A stretch of DNA of 64,000 bases, taken from assembly GCA_963695705.1 (NCBI GenBank), contig CAVOHB010000003.1:3018-67017 (forward strand), written 5' to 3'. The notes beneath the pieces were generated by a model. That model was not told the origin of the DNA, did no database searches, and saw nothing but the letters and a program-made list of their open reading frames with translations. Positions within the stretch are counted from its first letter, which is position 1. Every line of letters starts with the position of its first letter. The stretch comes from JBKPNJ01 sp963695705. GTDB taxonomy: Bacteria > Actinomycetota > Actinomycetes > Propionibacteriales > Nocardioidaceae. A program made the position numbers and the translations under genes. Of this stretch, positions 8,107 to 16,764 are shown piece after piece.

Positions 8107-8978
8107 CGTTGCTCGGCGAGGGCGACGTCTTCGTCCGCGCGGCGGGGGAGCTGTGTGAGGGTCCGTGCTGGGACGACCGTGCCGGCCGGCTGGTGTGGGT
8201 GGACATCATGGCCGGCCTGGTCCACTCCGGGGACCCGGGGTCCGGCCAGGTCGAGTCCGTCGACCTCGGGCAGCCGGTGGGCGCGGTGGCGCCTCGGGAG
8301 AGCGGCGGCTGGGTCGCTGCTGTCGAGCGCGGGTTCCTGCTGCTCGACGACCGGTGGAACGCGGCCTCGGCCGTCGTACCGGCGCCGGGTCAGCCACCCG
8401 AGAGCCGGTTCAACGACGGCCGATGCGACCCGGGCGGGCGGTTCTGGGCCGGCACGCTGGCGGACGAGCCGGGCGCCGCGACGCTGTACCGGTACGACGG
8501 CGGGACCGAGGTGCGGGCGGTCATCGACGGTGTGACCATCTCCAATGGTCTCGGGTGGTCGCTCGACGGCACGACCATGTACTACGCGGACACGGGCGCC
8601 CGAACCGTCGACCGCATGGACTTCGACGCGGCGACGGGCCTGCCGCGCGACCGTCGCACGTTGGTCTCCGTACCGGACGCGGAAGGCGCGCCGGACGGGC
8701 TCGTCGTCGACAGCGAGGGATTCCTGTGGGTCGCCCTGTGGGACGGCGGCTGCATCCGCAGGTACTCACCGGCCGGTGACCTGGAACGGGAGGTCACGGT
8801 CCCGGTCTCGCGTCCCACCAGCATGGCGTTCGGCGGCCCCGGCCTCGACGAGCTGTTCATCACGACCGCGTGGCAGGGCCTCACGGAGGCCGAGCGTGCG
8901 ACCCAACCGCTGGCCGGTTCGGTGTTCCGCCACCGGCCCGGTGTGACGGGCCTGCCGGCGGCTCGTTTCCGCGGCTGA
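8103..8978 (+). CDS. SMP-30/gluconolactonase-family lactonase
   Basis: The 291-residue product is a six-bladed beta-propeller of the SMP-30/gluconolaconase/LRE-like family, which opens sugar lactones using one divalent metal. Typical motifs are LCEGPCWDD at the N-terminus (metal-ligand Glu), ESRFNDGRCDPGGRFWAGT in the middle, SNGLGWSLDGTTMYYADT and APDGLVVDSEGFLWVA. The GTG at 8103 overlaps the dehydrogenase stop and starts the protein at the correct point just before the propeller. With the upstream dehydrogenase it gives an oxidise-then-hydrolyse sugar pathway. Confidence 0.88.
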   Translation: MTLLGEGDVFVRAAGELCEGPCWDDRAGRLVWVDIMAGLVHSGDPGSGQVESVDLGQPVGAVAPRESGGWVAAVERGFLLLDDRWNAASAVVPAPGQPPESRFNDGRCDPGGRFWAGTLADEPGAATLYRYDGGTEVRAVIDGVTISNGLGWSLDGTTMYYADTGARTVDRMDFDAATGLPRDRRTLVSVPDAEGAPDGLVVDSEGFLWVALWDGGCIRRYSPAGDLEREVTVPVSRPTSMAFGGPGLDELFITTAWQGLTEAERATQPLAGSVFRHRPGVTGLPAARFRG

Positions 8979-9000
8979 GCGCGGCCGGCGGCACGACCCC

Positions 9001-9033
9001 GCTGCCAGATTGTGTGCAGTAGGTGGCAGCTTT
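9001..9033 (+). terminator. Terminator-like hairpin between convergent genes
   Basis: GCTGCCA (9001-9007) pairs with TGGCAGC (9024-9030) around a 16-nt loop, followed by TTT. It begins 22 nt after the lactonase stop, in the gap where that operon meets the convergent GNAT gene. A second hairpin (GGCGCC around 9098-9117) lies nearer the GNAT end. There is no long T-run, so the assignment is tentative. Confidence 0.4.
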
Positions 9034-9162
9034 CCAGCTTTCCAGGGGCACGGCTGCCCTCATCAACTGCACACTTCTTCCCTGTCGACGGGTAACGGGC
9101 GCCTTGCAGAGGGCGCCATTGACCGCTCGGTGACGTTTGGCTAGCCGCAGCGGCTCGGACGG

Positions 9163-9588
9163 CTACCCACTGAATCTCTTGACCATGTGCACGTGCGCGT
9201 GCCCGCGCGGGTAGTCCGGCGTGAGCCCGCACTGCACATATCCCCGCCGGGCGTAGAAATCCGGCGCCTGGAAGGTGTGCGTGCTCAGCGCCATCTGCGT
9301 ACACCCGCGCCGAACGGCCTCGACCTCGGCGGCGGCGAGGAGCCGGTCACCGAGCCCCTGGCCCCGCCGGTCATGGCGAACCCAGAGCACGTCGACGTAA
9401 CCGCAGCCACCCCAGGTCCAGCCACTCAGCCCGGCCTCCAGCTCACCGTCCCCGTCGCGCACCGCGATGCGCAGCCAGCGCCCGTCGACGATGCCGGTGG
9501 CCTGGCCGTTGAAGCGGTAGATCTCGGCCGCGAGCTCTTCGGCAAGGCCGTCGTCGACGTCGCCGACCTGCGGCACCACCTCGTCCAT
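9163..9588 (-). CDS. GNAT-family N-acetyltransferase
   Basis: A protein of 141 residues if started at the ATG at 9588 (MDEVVPQVGD). The long extension possible upstream is basic, low-complexity and not family-like. The acetyl-CoA loop is clear: VLWVRHDRRGQGLGDRLL fits the R/QxxGxG/A pattern, followed by the TFQAPDFYARRGYVQCG segment typical of GNAT C-termini. The substrate is unknown. It ends in the gap convergent with the lactonase operon. Confidence 0.82.
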   Translation of the reverse strand: MDEVVPQVGDVDDGLAEELAAEIYRFNGQATGIVDGRWLRIAVRDGDGELEAGLSGWTWGGCGYVDVLWVRHDRRGQGLGDRLLAAAEVEAVRRGCTQMALSTHTFQAPDFYARRGYVQCGLTPDYPRGHAHVHMVKRFSG

Positions 9589-9631
9589 CCGTCGATCATC
9601 TACCAGCCGCGACCGACGTATGGGCCCTGCG

Positions 9632-10774
9632 TCAGACCGAGAGCTGCTCGCTGGCGCGCGCGACGCCCTCGACCCGTGACCTGATCTTCTGGAAGGCGAT
9701 GTCACGGGCAAAGTCCGGCGAGCCGTGCTTCGGCTTCTGGTCGATGCTGAAGGGAGAGAACCCGCAGTCATCGGTCGCGCCGAGACGCTCCCTCGGGATA
9801 TACCTCGCGGCGGTCACCAGGTCCTGGGCGACCTCGTCGGGTGTCTCGACCCTCGGGTTCAGCGGGTCGATCACACCGATGAAGCAGACCTGCGGCACGC
9901 CGTTGGCGTCCTCCCTGCTGTGCTCACCGACGAGCCGGTAGACCCGCTCCTTGTCGCGCTCACTGGCCAGCTGCATGAGGAAGTAGCCGGCGTTCATCGA
10001 GAACATCGACGGCAGCAGGTCGGCGTAGTCGACGTCCGCACTGTGCACGGAGTCCATGTCGCCGCCAGGACAGGTGTGGACGCCGATGTTGACCCGCTCC
10101 TCGGCCGAGAACCGGTCGATGACCCGGTTGTTGAGCTCGATGAACTGCCCGAGCATCGCGCGTCCGGTCCACGGGTTCCGGGGATCGTTCTTGCTGGCCA
10201 ACCGGCCCTCGGTGAAGTCGATCGAGACGCGCGACGCACCGGCCGCGAAGGCCCGCCGGATGTCCTTCTCGGCCTCGTCACACAGGTCGGACAGGAACTG
10301 CTCTCGCGGATAGCCGTCGATCTCGTCGTCCAGCGGATAGAGCAGGGACAGCATCGACGGAGCGATGACTGCCTGCTTCAGTGGTTTGTGCGCCAGCGGC
10401 ACAGCCTTCTCGACGTACGTCGACGCGAACGTCTTGTAACGGAACGGTCCGCCGGTCAGCCGGGGCAGCTGGCGATGATGGCCGTCGTCGAAGATCGCGA
10501 AGTACTGGCCGTCGCCGGCGAGGTTGTCGGCGAGGCCGGTCCCGGCCAGGGTGTCGGTGATGGGGTACGTCGCGAAGCTCGACTCGCGCTGCTCGCCGTC
10601 GGACACGATCGGCGTTCCGGTCTCTTCCATGCGCTCGATCGAGTCTTTGCATGCCGTGTCCTGCTCGGCGATGAGATCCTCCAAGGAGCCGGTACCGGCG
10701 TCGTAGGCGGCGATCGCCTCCTGCAGACGGCTCGGCCGCGGCAACGAGCCGACGTTCTCGGTCGGAATAGGCAT
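9632..10774 (-). CDS. Cobalamin-independent methionine synthase-like protein (MetE C-terminal domain family)
   Basis: The 380-residue protein starts MPIPTENVGSLPRPS, preceded by a strong AGGGGAG ribosome site 6 nt upstream. It has a TIM barrel like the catalytic half of MetE. Zinc-ligand positions are visible as His-Thr-Cys in NIGVHTCPGGD and Cys in TDDCGFSPF, with ISDGEQRES-like substrate features (IVSDGEQRESSF). Stand-alone proteins of this size lack the N-terminal half of MetE and may act on other methyl donors or acceptors, so methionine synthase activity itself is not certain. No neighbouring gene points to a particular pathway. Confidence 0.8.
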   Translation of the reverse strand: MPIPTENVGSLPRPSRLQEAIAAYDAGTGSLEDLIAEQDTACKDSIERMEETGTPIVSDGEQRESSFATYPITDTLAGTGLADNLAGDGQYFAIFDDGHHRQLPRLTGGPFRYKTFASTYVEKAVPLAHKPLKQAVIAPSMLSLLYPLDDEIDGYPREQFLSDLCDEAEKDIRRAFAAGASRVSIDFTEGRLASKNDPRNPWTGRAMLGQFIELNNRVIDRFSAEERVNIGVHTCPGGDMDSVHSADVDYADLLPSMFSMNAGYFLMQLASERDKERVYRLVGEHSREDANGVPQVCFIGVIDPLNPRVETPDEVAQDLVTAARYIPRERLGATDDCGFSPFSIDQKPKHGSPDFARDIAFQKIRSRVEGVARASEQLSV

Positions 10775-10848
10775 TGGGGCTCCCCTCTGGTCGACGAACA
10801 AGGACAGGTCATACATTTCTCCGACAAACCGCACCCTAGCCCTCGCCG

Positions 10849-10886
10849 CCATCCGACGTGCTCGCCCGCCACCCGACACTTGAGGA
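10849..10886 (+). repeat. Degenerate relative of the 21-bp repeat (locus D)
   Basis: Two copies, CATCCGACGTG at about 10850 and CACCCGACACTTG at about 10870, lie 20 bp apart and resemble the core CGATCCGACACTTG of arrays A-C. They are in the divergent gap between the MetE-like and GrpB genes rather than behind a stop codon. The match is partial and could be coincidence. Confidence 0.35.
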
Positions 10887-10914
10887 CCGCCCCGATGGGG
10901 TGAAGGATCGGGCG

Positions 10915-11463
10915 GTGAGCAACCCGCCCGAGTCGGAGTACGTGCAGCCGAAGGCCATCCACAACGCCACGATCACGCTGGCCGATCCCGACCCCGCCTG
11001 GCCCGACCTGTTCACCCGTGAGGCGGACCGCATCAGCACCGCGCTGCGCCGGCCCGCCCTGTCGGTCGAGCACGTGGGCTCGACATCGGTCCCTGGACTC
11101 GCGGCCAAGCCGATCATCGATATCGCCCTGGTCGTCGCCGACTCCGCCGACGAGGCGGCGTACGTCCCCGACCTCGAGGCCGCCGGGTATGTGCTGCATG
11201 TCCGCGAGCCCGGATGGCACGAGCACCGGTTGCTCAAGCGCGAACGGCCCAAGGTCCACCTGCATGTGTTCACCACGGGGTCATCGGAGGTCGCGCGGAT
11301 GTTGCTCTTCCGCGACCGGCTGCGCTCCCGACCGGACGAGCGGGAGCTCTACGAGCGCACCAAGCGCGAACTGGCTGCACAGCGGTGGACACACGTCCAG
11401 GACTACGCCGACGCCAAGTCGGCGGTCGTCGAGGGGATCCTGGCCAGAGGCGTCGAGGCGTGA
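10915..11463 (+). CDS. GrpB family protein (UPF0157, nucleotidyltransferase fold)
   Basis: The product is 182 residues if started at the GTG at 10915. The hallmarks of the GrpB/UPF0157 family are present: the LADPDPAWPDLF opening, VEHVGSTSVPGLAAKPIIDI (the nucleotidyltransferase-like core, residues about 50-70), and HLHVF with RDRLRSRPDERELYERTKRELA in the C-terminal half. The biochemical role of the family is not firmly established. A more upstream ATG-like start is possible but would begin inside the degenerate repeat. Confidence 0.85.
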   Translation: MSNPPESEYVQPKAIHNATITLADPDPAWPDLFTREADRISTALRRPALSVEHVGSTSVPGLAAKPIIDIALVVADSADEAAYVPDLEAAGYVLHVREPGWHEHRLLKRERPKVHLHVFTTGSSEVARMLLFRDRLRSRPDERELYERTKRELAAQRWTHVQDYADAKSAVVEGILARGVEA

Positions 11464-11470
11464 GACGCGA

Positions 11471-11486
11471 CCCTCTCGCACGAGGG
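11471..11486. terminator. Short hairpin between convergent genes
   Basis: CCCTC (11471-11475) pairs with GAGGG (11482-11486) around TCGCAC, followed by a short G-run. It lies in the 34-nt gap between the GrpB and VOC stops, so it could stop transcription from both sides. The stem is only 5 bp. Confidence 0.3.
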
Positions 11487-11497
11487 GGGAGCGACGG

Positions 11498-11833
11498 TCA
11501 CTCGACGCAGAACTCGTTGCCCTCGACGTCCCGCATCACGACGAGATCCTGCCCGTCGCTGGCGACTGTCGCGCCCAACTGCTCGAGCCGGGAAACCTCG
11601 TCGTGGATCGCTCCCGGGGCACGCAGGTCAAAATGGAGTCTGTTCTTGGCGGTCTTGGGCTCCGGCACCCGGGCGAACCAGAGGTTGGGTCCACCCCAGC
11701 CCGGTGCTTCGACGAACGCCTTGTCCGACGTCGATTCCTCGTCGACGTCAGAGCCCAGCGCCGAAGCCCAGAAGGCGGCCATCGCCAGCGGATCCGCGCA
11801 GTCGAAGGTCACGCTCTTGACGAAGCTCGGCAC
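11498..11833 (-). CDS. VOC-superfamily (glyoxalase/bleomycin-resistance-like) protein
   Basis: The small (111-residue) vicinal-oxygen-chelate protein starts at GTG 11833 (PSFVKSVTFDCADP). It has AMAAFWASALG near the N-terminus, then NLWFARVPEPKTAKNRLHFDL and a C-terminal DVEGNEFCVE typical of this glyoxalase-like subfamily. Substrate and function are unknown. Reading further upstream into the palindrome gives only a spurious extension. Confidence 0.8.
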   Translation of the reverse strand: MPSFVKSVTFDCADPLAMAAFWASALGSDVDEESTSDKAFVEAPGWGGPNLWFARVPEPKTAKNRLHFDLRAPGAIHDEVSRLEQLGATVASDGQDLVVMRDVEGNEFCVE

Positions 11834-11865
11834 CGGCGGAGCGTAGCAAGCCGCCTCCGCTCTGG

Positions 11866-11909
11866 TCTCTCGGGTTTGTGGTGGCTCGAGCCACCACAAA
11901 CCCGAGAGA
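11866..11909. repeat. Perfect 44-bp palindrome with no loop
   Basis: The arms TCTCTCGGGTTTGTGGTGGC and its exact complement meet at CTCGAG (11885-11890); all 22 pairs match and the symmetry stops at G11865/T11910. It lies 33 nt upstream of the VOC start, and the TfoX-like remnant begins just to its right. The length and perfection are far beyond a normal operator. It may be a rearrangement scar, a cruciform-forming element or an assembly fold-back. Confidence 0.9.
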
Positions 11910-11914
11910 TCTGG

Positions 11915-12097
11915 CTGACAGGCTCATGGGCGCGCGGCCGCGTTGCCGCACTCATCGACGACGGAACCGGTGGCCCGTACGACGCCGGCAAGGGGCGACC
12001 GATGGCGGAGTGGCTGACGGTCACGACAGCCGACGACCACACCTGGCTGGCGCTCACTCGCGAGGCGATGGAGTTCGTGGCCTCCCGCAAGAGGTGA
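11915..12097 (+). pseudogene. Remnant of a TfoX-like gene (C-terminal part only)
   Basis: An open frame ending at TGA 12095-12097 encodes RVAALIDDGTGGPYDAGKGR followed by PMAEWLTV and ALTREAMEFVASRKR. This resembles the second half of TfoX N-terminal-domain proteins (RVAALL...GPFEM.GRPMREWV...EALAFV). The first half, about 50-60 residues, is absent and the frame reads backward into the palindrome. I infer a truncated gene rather than a functional one; the family match is by memory of the motif only. Confidence 0.45.
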
Positions 12098-12126
12098 GCC
12101 GAGCGGCGTCCCTACACTCGACGCCC

Positions 12127-13269
12127 ATGACACCGACCGAGCAGCGGGTCCTCGACCGCATCGACGACGTGGCCCCCCAGCTGATCGAGCTCTCCCACGC
12201 CCTGCATGCCGACCCCGAGCTGGCCTACCAGGAGGTACGCTCGGCGGCCCGCTGCGCGGATCTCCTGGAGACCGGCGGCTTCGACGTCGAGCGGGGGGCC
12301 TACGGACTGCCGACGTCGTTCGCCGCCCGCACCGGCGGCGATGGACCGCACCTCGTCATCTGCGCGGAGTACGACGCGCTGCCGGGCGTCGGCCACGCCT
12401 GCGGCCACAACGTCATCGCCGCGGCGGCGGTCGGCACCGGCCTCGGGCTGCTGCCGGTCGCCGAGCGGATCGACCTGCGGGTCACCGTGCTCGGCACGCC
12501 CGCCGAGGAGGCCGGAGGCGGCAAGGTCGACCTCATCCTGGCCGGTGCGTTCGAGGGCGTCGACGCGGCGATGATGATGCACCCCGCCACCTGGGATGCG
12601 CCCGGCGAGTCAGGGCTGGCCATCGAGGAGTGGTCGGTCGTCGCACACGGGAAGGCATCGCACGCCAGCTCCGACCCGTCGCTCGGCCGCAACGCCCTGG
12701 ACGGGATCGTCGCCGGTTACACCGCGGTCAGCATGCTGCGCCAGCATCTGCGTAGGCATCAGCAGGTGCACGGCATCATCACCCACGGCGGCGACGCGCC
12801 CAACGTCGTCCCGGAGCGGGCCGAGGCGGCGTACTATCTGCGCGCCATCGACATGGACAGCCTCGAGGATCTCCGGCATCGGGTACGCGCGTGCATGGAG
12901 GGCGCCGCGATCGCCACCGGAACGACGGTCGCCATCACCCAGATCGGCCACGCCTACGAGCCGGTCAGGCAGAACCCCGCCCTCGTCGCGGAGTTCGCGC
13001 GTGCCTGCGAGACCATCGGCCGCCCGCTGACCCTCGACCCGGCTGGTCCCAGCCTGTCGGGCTCCACCGACTTCGGCAACGTCAGCCAGCTGGTGCCAGC
13101 CGTGCACGCGGACATGGGCGTCCACTCGTGGCCGGCGGTCACCCACCAGCGCGAGTTCGCGGCACACTGCGTCGGCCCCGAAGGTGACAAGACACTGCTG
13201 GAGGGCGCCAAGGCGATGGCGCTCACGGCGGTCGCCTTCGCGGCAGATCCCGATCTCGTTCATCGCTGA
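12127..13269 (+). CDS. M20-family amidohydrolase/peptidase
   Basis: The 380-residue product belongs to the M20D metallopeptidases (aminoacylase, hippurate hydrolase and p-aminobenzoyl-glutamate hydrolase group). The N-terminal HALHADPELAYQE, the metal-binding CGHN in GVGHACGHNV (about residues 94-100), the PAEEAGGGK catalytic Glu pair and the SHASSDPSLGRNALD dimerisation region are all present, with SLSGSTDFGNVS near the C-terminus. It probably hydrolyses an N-acyl or N-carbamoyl amino acid-like amide. No nearby gene gives the substrate. Confidence 0.87.
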   Translation: MTPTEQRVLDRIDDVAPQLIELSHALHADPELAYQEVRSAARCADLLETGGFDVERGAYGLPTSFAARTGGDGPHLVICAEYDALPGVGHACGHNVIAAAAVGTGLGLLPVAERIDLRVTVLGTPAEEAGGGKVDLILAGAFEGVDAAMMMHPATWDAPGESGLAIEEWSVVAHGKASHASSDPSLGRNALDGIVAGYTAVSMLRQHLRRHQQVHGIITHGGDAPNVVPERAEAAYYLRAIDMDSLEDLRHRVRACMEGAAIATGTTVAITQIGHAYEPVRQNPALVAEFARACETIGRPLTLDPAGPSLSGSTDFGNVSQLVPAVHADMGVHSWPAVTHQREFAAHCVGPEGDKTLLEGAKAMALTAVAFAADPDLVHR

Positions 13270-13492
13270 GGCCGACGGAACGATGGTTCCGGATGGCGCG
13301 TCCCAACGCGCACACCCACCGATCCGGAGCCCAAGCCGGCCGGGACGCCAGCCGGGAAACTGCTCACGCAGAGTGTGATATCCGTCACTAAGCGAATTAT
13401 CCGAGGGTGTGCCCTGTGCGTGCCCACTCCAGCGGCCTACGCTCCAACACGTGCCCGGGGGTTTCCTCGTCCACTATGACGGGGAGAGTCTC

Positions 13493-14242
13493 ATGCCGAA
13501 GAACGTCAGTCGCCGCATCCCGCTTGCTCTCGTGGCCATTACCGGCCTGATGACCGCCGTGACCCTTTCTCCCGCCGGGGCCGCCGGCGCGGTAGCACCG
13601 ATCACCTGCTTCGGTCAGCCGGTCACCATGATGGGAACCGACGGTCCTGACACCCTCATCGGGCTCGGGAACGTCAGGGACGTCATCTACGGCGGTGGCG
13701 GTGGCGACTACATCTCCGGCGGCGACTTCTACGACGGTGGTGACGCTCAGGATCTGCTCTGCGGCGGACCGGGCGCGGACCGGGTGAACGGATCTCCCGG
13801 CAACGACAGGCTCAACGGCGGCGGCGGCAGGGACTTCGTCGACGGCGGCAACGGCGCCGACGTCGAGCGCGGCAACGCCGGCAACGACACCGTGGGCAAG
13901 GGCTCCTTCCAGGACGCCGACACCGCGAACGACATCAGCCGGGGTGGTCCGGGCAACAACATCGTCACGGGTGGCTGGGGCGAGGATCAGCTGTACGGGA
14001 ATGCCGGAGCCGACCAGCTCTACGACGACGAGTGCGACGGCCCGACGGTTCTCGCCGGTGGTCGCGGCAACGACTACCTGGAGTCGTGGAGCTCGAGCTT
14101 CGACGGGTGGCACCAGAACGTCTGCAACTCGGTCGCGGACAATGTCATCGGCAGCACAGGCAATGACACCGCACAGCTCGACCGTCGCGACTCCGTCAGC
14201 ACGGTGGAACACCTCACGCGGATCACCCAGCCGACCGGCTGA
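13493..14242 (+). CDS. Secreted RTX-type calcium-binding repeat protein
   Basis: The product is 249 residues from ATG 13493 (ribosome site GGGGAG). A signal peptide is clear: basic MPKNVSRR, a hydrophobic core to about residue 30, then AGA. The mature part is built of glycine- and aspartate-rich nonapeptides of the GGxGxDx(L/I) type (GGGGDYISGG, GGPGADRVNG, GNDRLNGGGG, GGRGNDYLES), which form a calcium-binding beta-roll. Two cysteines near each end could pair. No enzymatic domain is seen. The GH3 gene follows 34 nt later, so they may share a message although GH3 has no signal peptide. Confidence 0.82.
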   Translation: MPKNVSRRIPLALVAITGLMTAVTLSPAGAAGAVAPITCFGQPVTMMGTDGPDTLIGLGNVRDVIYGGGGGDYISGGDFYDGGDAQDLLCGGPGADRVNGSPGNDRLNGGGGRDFVDGGNGADVERGNAGNDTVGKGSFQDADTANDISRGGPGNNIVTGGWGEDQLYGNAGADQLYDDECDGPTVLAGGRGNDYLESWSSSFDGWHQNVCNSVADNVIGSTGNDTAQLDRRDSVSTVEHLTRITQPTG

Positions 14243-14276
14243 CCCTGTCTCGGGCGGGATTCGAGGAGTGCAGCGC

Positions 14277-16697
14277 ATGACAGAGCCGCTCGTCACCCGC
14301 TACGGCGACCACCACCAGTCACGCGCACAGATCTGGACGGATCCGGAGCGACCACTGACCGAGCGAGTGCACGCCCTGCTGGCCGCCATGACTCTCGAGG
14401 AGAAGCTGGCTCAACTCGTGGGCGTCTGGGTCGGGGTCTCCGCAGACACCGGTGCGGTCGCGCCGACGGGGGATGAATTCTCCGCCGCGTTGCCGGCCTG
14501 GGACGAGTTGACCCGAGACGGTCTCGGGCAGCTCACCCGCGTTTTCGGAACCGCTCCTCTCGACCCGGAAGCCGGTGCTCGGGCCCTGGCGCAGGCACAA
14601 CGCGGCATAGTCACCAACTCGCGGCTCGGCATCCCGGCGATGGCGCACGAGGAGTGTCTCACCGGTTTCACCGCCTGGACCGCGACGGTCTTCCCGACTC
14701 CCCTGGCCTGGGGCGCCAGCTTCGACCCGGGCACCGTCCGGCAGATGTCTGCTGGGATAGGCCGGCTGATGCGTTCTGTGGGTGTGCACCAGGGATTGTC
14801 CCCGGTGCTCGACGTCACCGTCGACGCCCGCTGGGGGCGAACGGAAGAGACCATGGGCGAGGATCCTTACCTGGTTTCGATCCTCGGAAGCGCCTATGCA
14901 CGAGGTCTGGAAGACGCCGGGGTCGTCGCCACCTTGAAGCACTTCGCTGGGTACTCGGCCTCGCGTGCCGGCAGAAACCACGGGCCGGTGAGTGTCGGCC
15001 CGAGGGAGTTCAACGACCTCATACTCCCGCCCTTCGAAATGGCCATTCGCGATGGCAACGCCAGATCGGTGATGCACTCCTACGCGGCCGTTGACGGCAT
15101 CCCGCCGGCCGCCGACCGCCGGCTGCTCACCGGACTGCTCCGAGAGACCTACGGCTTCCGCGGGGTGGTCGTCTCGGACTACTTCGGCATCACATACCTC
15201 GAGACCACCCAGGGCATTGCCGACGATCGGGGCGCCGCCGCAGCTCTCGCGCTCGAGGCCGGAGTGGACGTGGAGCTGCCGACGGTCAGCTGTTATGGCC
15301 AGCCGTTGCTCGACCGGATCCGGTCCGGCGAGGTCAGCGAGACTCTCGTCGACCGCGCGGTCGAGCGCGTCTTGCAACAGAAGGGCGAGCTCGGCCTTCT
15401 CGACGAGGACTGGAACCCGGAGCCCCCCGCCCTCCGCGACACCGAGCCGATCGACCTCGACCCGCCACACATGCGCGAACTCGCCGCGACCCTGGCCGAG
15501 CGGTCGGTTGCGCTGCTGGACAACCCGACCGCCGTCCTGCCGCTGGAGAGCCCCGGACGGCTGGCCGTCGTCGGGCCCTGCTCCGATGACGTCCTCGCCC
15601 TCATGGGCTGCTACTCATTCCCCAATCACGTCGGCGTACGGCATCCTGACGTACCGCTGGGGATCGAGATGGCGAGCCTGCTCGAGGGCATCCGACGGGA
15701 GTTCCCGGACTCGGTCGTTTTCCACGCCACCGGATGTCCCGTGCAGGAAACCGACCGCAGCGGCATCGCCGTCGCCGTGGACGCGGCTCGCGACGCCGAC
15801 ATCTGTATCGCCGTTCTCGGCGACCGGGCCGGGCTGTTCGGTCGAGGGACCTCCGGTGAGGGCTGCGATGCAGTGGACCTCGGGCTTCCTGGGGTTCAGA
15901 GCGAGCTCCTCGACGCCCTGCTCGACAGCGGCACCCCTGTGGTGCTGGTGCTGTTGACCGGTCGCCCCTATGCGCTGGGAGGCGGGTCGGACCGGCTGGC
16001 CGCGGTCGTCCAGGCCTTCTTCCCCGGCGAGGAAGGGGCCGGCGCAGTGGCGGGTGTGCTGAGCGGCAGGATCAACCCCTCGGGGCGGCTCCCGATACAG
16101 GTCCCCCGGAGCCCCTCGGGCCCGCCGCCGACCTACCTGCACCCGATCCTGGGCGGCCCCAACGGTGCCAGCTCGACCGATCCAACCCCGCGCTTCCCGT
16201 TCGGGCACGGTCTGTCCTACACCACGTTCTCCTACGAGGAGCTGTGCATCGACGAGGTGCCGGTCGTTGCGGACTCACCGCCGCCGGAGGTGCCCACGGA
16301 CGGTGAGGTCACCATCGGATGCACCCTCCGCAACACCGGGACCAGAGCCGGTGCCGACGTCGTGCAGCTCTACCTGCACGACCCCGTCGCAAGTGTCACC
16401 CGCCCGATACGGCAATTGGTGGGCTTCACCCGGGTCGAGGTCGGGCCCGGCGAGAGCGCGCGCGTCACGTTCACCGTCCACGCCGACCGAACGTCGTTCA
16501 CCGGCCGCGATCTCGAGCGGATCGTCGAACCCGGAGAGCTGCACCTGGAGATCGGCGCCTCGAGCCAGGACCTGCGGCTCGAGGCACGCATCCGCCTCAC
16601 CGGCTCAACCCGCGTGTTGGGCCACGATCGCGTGCTCCACACCCCGGCAACGGTGCACGCGGTCCCCGAGCGGGCGTCCAGGCAGTTGCGGCGCTGA
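14277..16697 (+). CDS. Glycoside hydrolase family 3 (beta-glucosidase/beta-xylosidase type)
   Basis: The 806-residue GH3 enzyme has three expected parts: the N-terminal barrel with the nucleophile Asp near residue 301 in VVVSDYFGI, preceded by KHFAGYSASRAGRNHGP; the second alpha/beta domain with ALMGCYSFPNH and VLGDRAGLFGRGTSGEG; and a C-terminal fibronectin-III-like domain (RNTGTRAGADVVQLYLHD). There is no signal peptide, so it acts in the cytoplasm on imported oligosaccharides or glycosides. The start ATG has a GAGGAG site 8 nt upstream. The exact specificity (glucoside or xyloside) is not decidable here. Confidence 0.88.
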   Translation: MTEPLVTRYGDHHQSRAQIWTDPERPLTERVHALLAAMTLEEKLAQLVGVWVGVSADTGAVAPTGDEFSAALPAWDELTRDGLGQLTRVFGTAPLDPEAGARALAQAQRGIVTNSRLGIPAMAHEECLTGFTAWTATVFPTPLAWGASFDPGTVRQMSAGIGRLMRSVGVHQGLSPVLDVTVDARWGRTEETMGEDPYLVSILGSAYARGLEDAGVVATLKHFAGYSASRAGRNHGPVSVGPREFNDLILPPFEMAIRDGNARSVMHSYAAVDGIPPAADRRLLTGLLRETYGFRGVVVSDYFGITYLETTQGIADDRGAAAALALEAGVDVELPTVSCYGQPLLDRIRSGEVSETLVDRAVERVLQQKGELGLLDEDWNPEPPALRDTEPIDLDPPHMRELAATLAERSVALLDNPTAVLPLESPGRLAVVGPCSDDVLALMGCYSFPNHVGVRHPDVPLGIEMASLLEGIRREFPDSVVFHATGCPVQETDRSGIAVAVDAARDADICIAVLGDRAGLFGRGTSGEGCDAVDLGLPGVQSELLDALLDSGTPVVLVLLTGRPYALGGGSDRLAAVVQAFFPGEEGAGAVAGVLSGRINPSGRLPIQVPRSPSGPPPTYLHPILGGPNGASSTDPTPRFPFGHGLSYTTFSYEELCIDEVPVVADSPPPEVPTDGEVTIGCTLRNTGTRAGADVVQLYLHDPVASVTRPIRQLVGFTRVEVGPGESARVTFTVHADRTSFTGRDLERIVEPGELHLEIGASSQDLRLEARIRLTGSTRVLGHDRVLHTPATVHAVPERASRQLRR

Positions 16698-16764
16698 GCC
16701 TGCGGCCGCGCCTGCCTAGCCGGGACCATCGCGCCGCCGACTCCTTGAGGCAAGCGCTCAGTGC

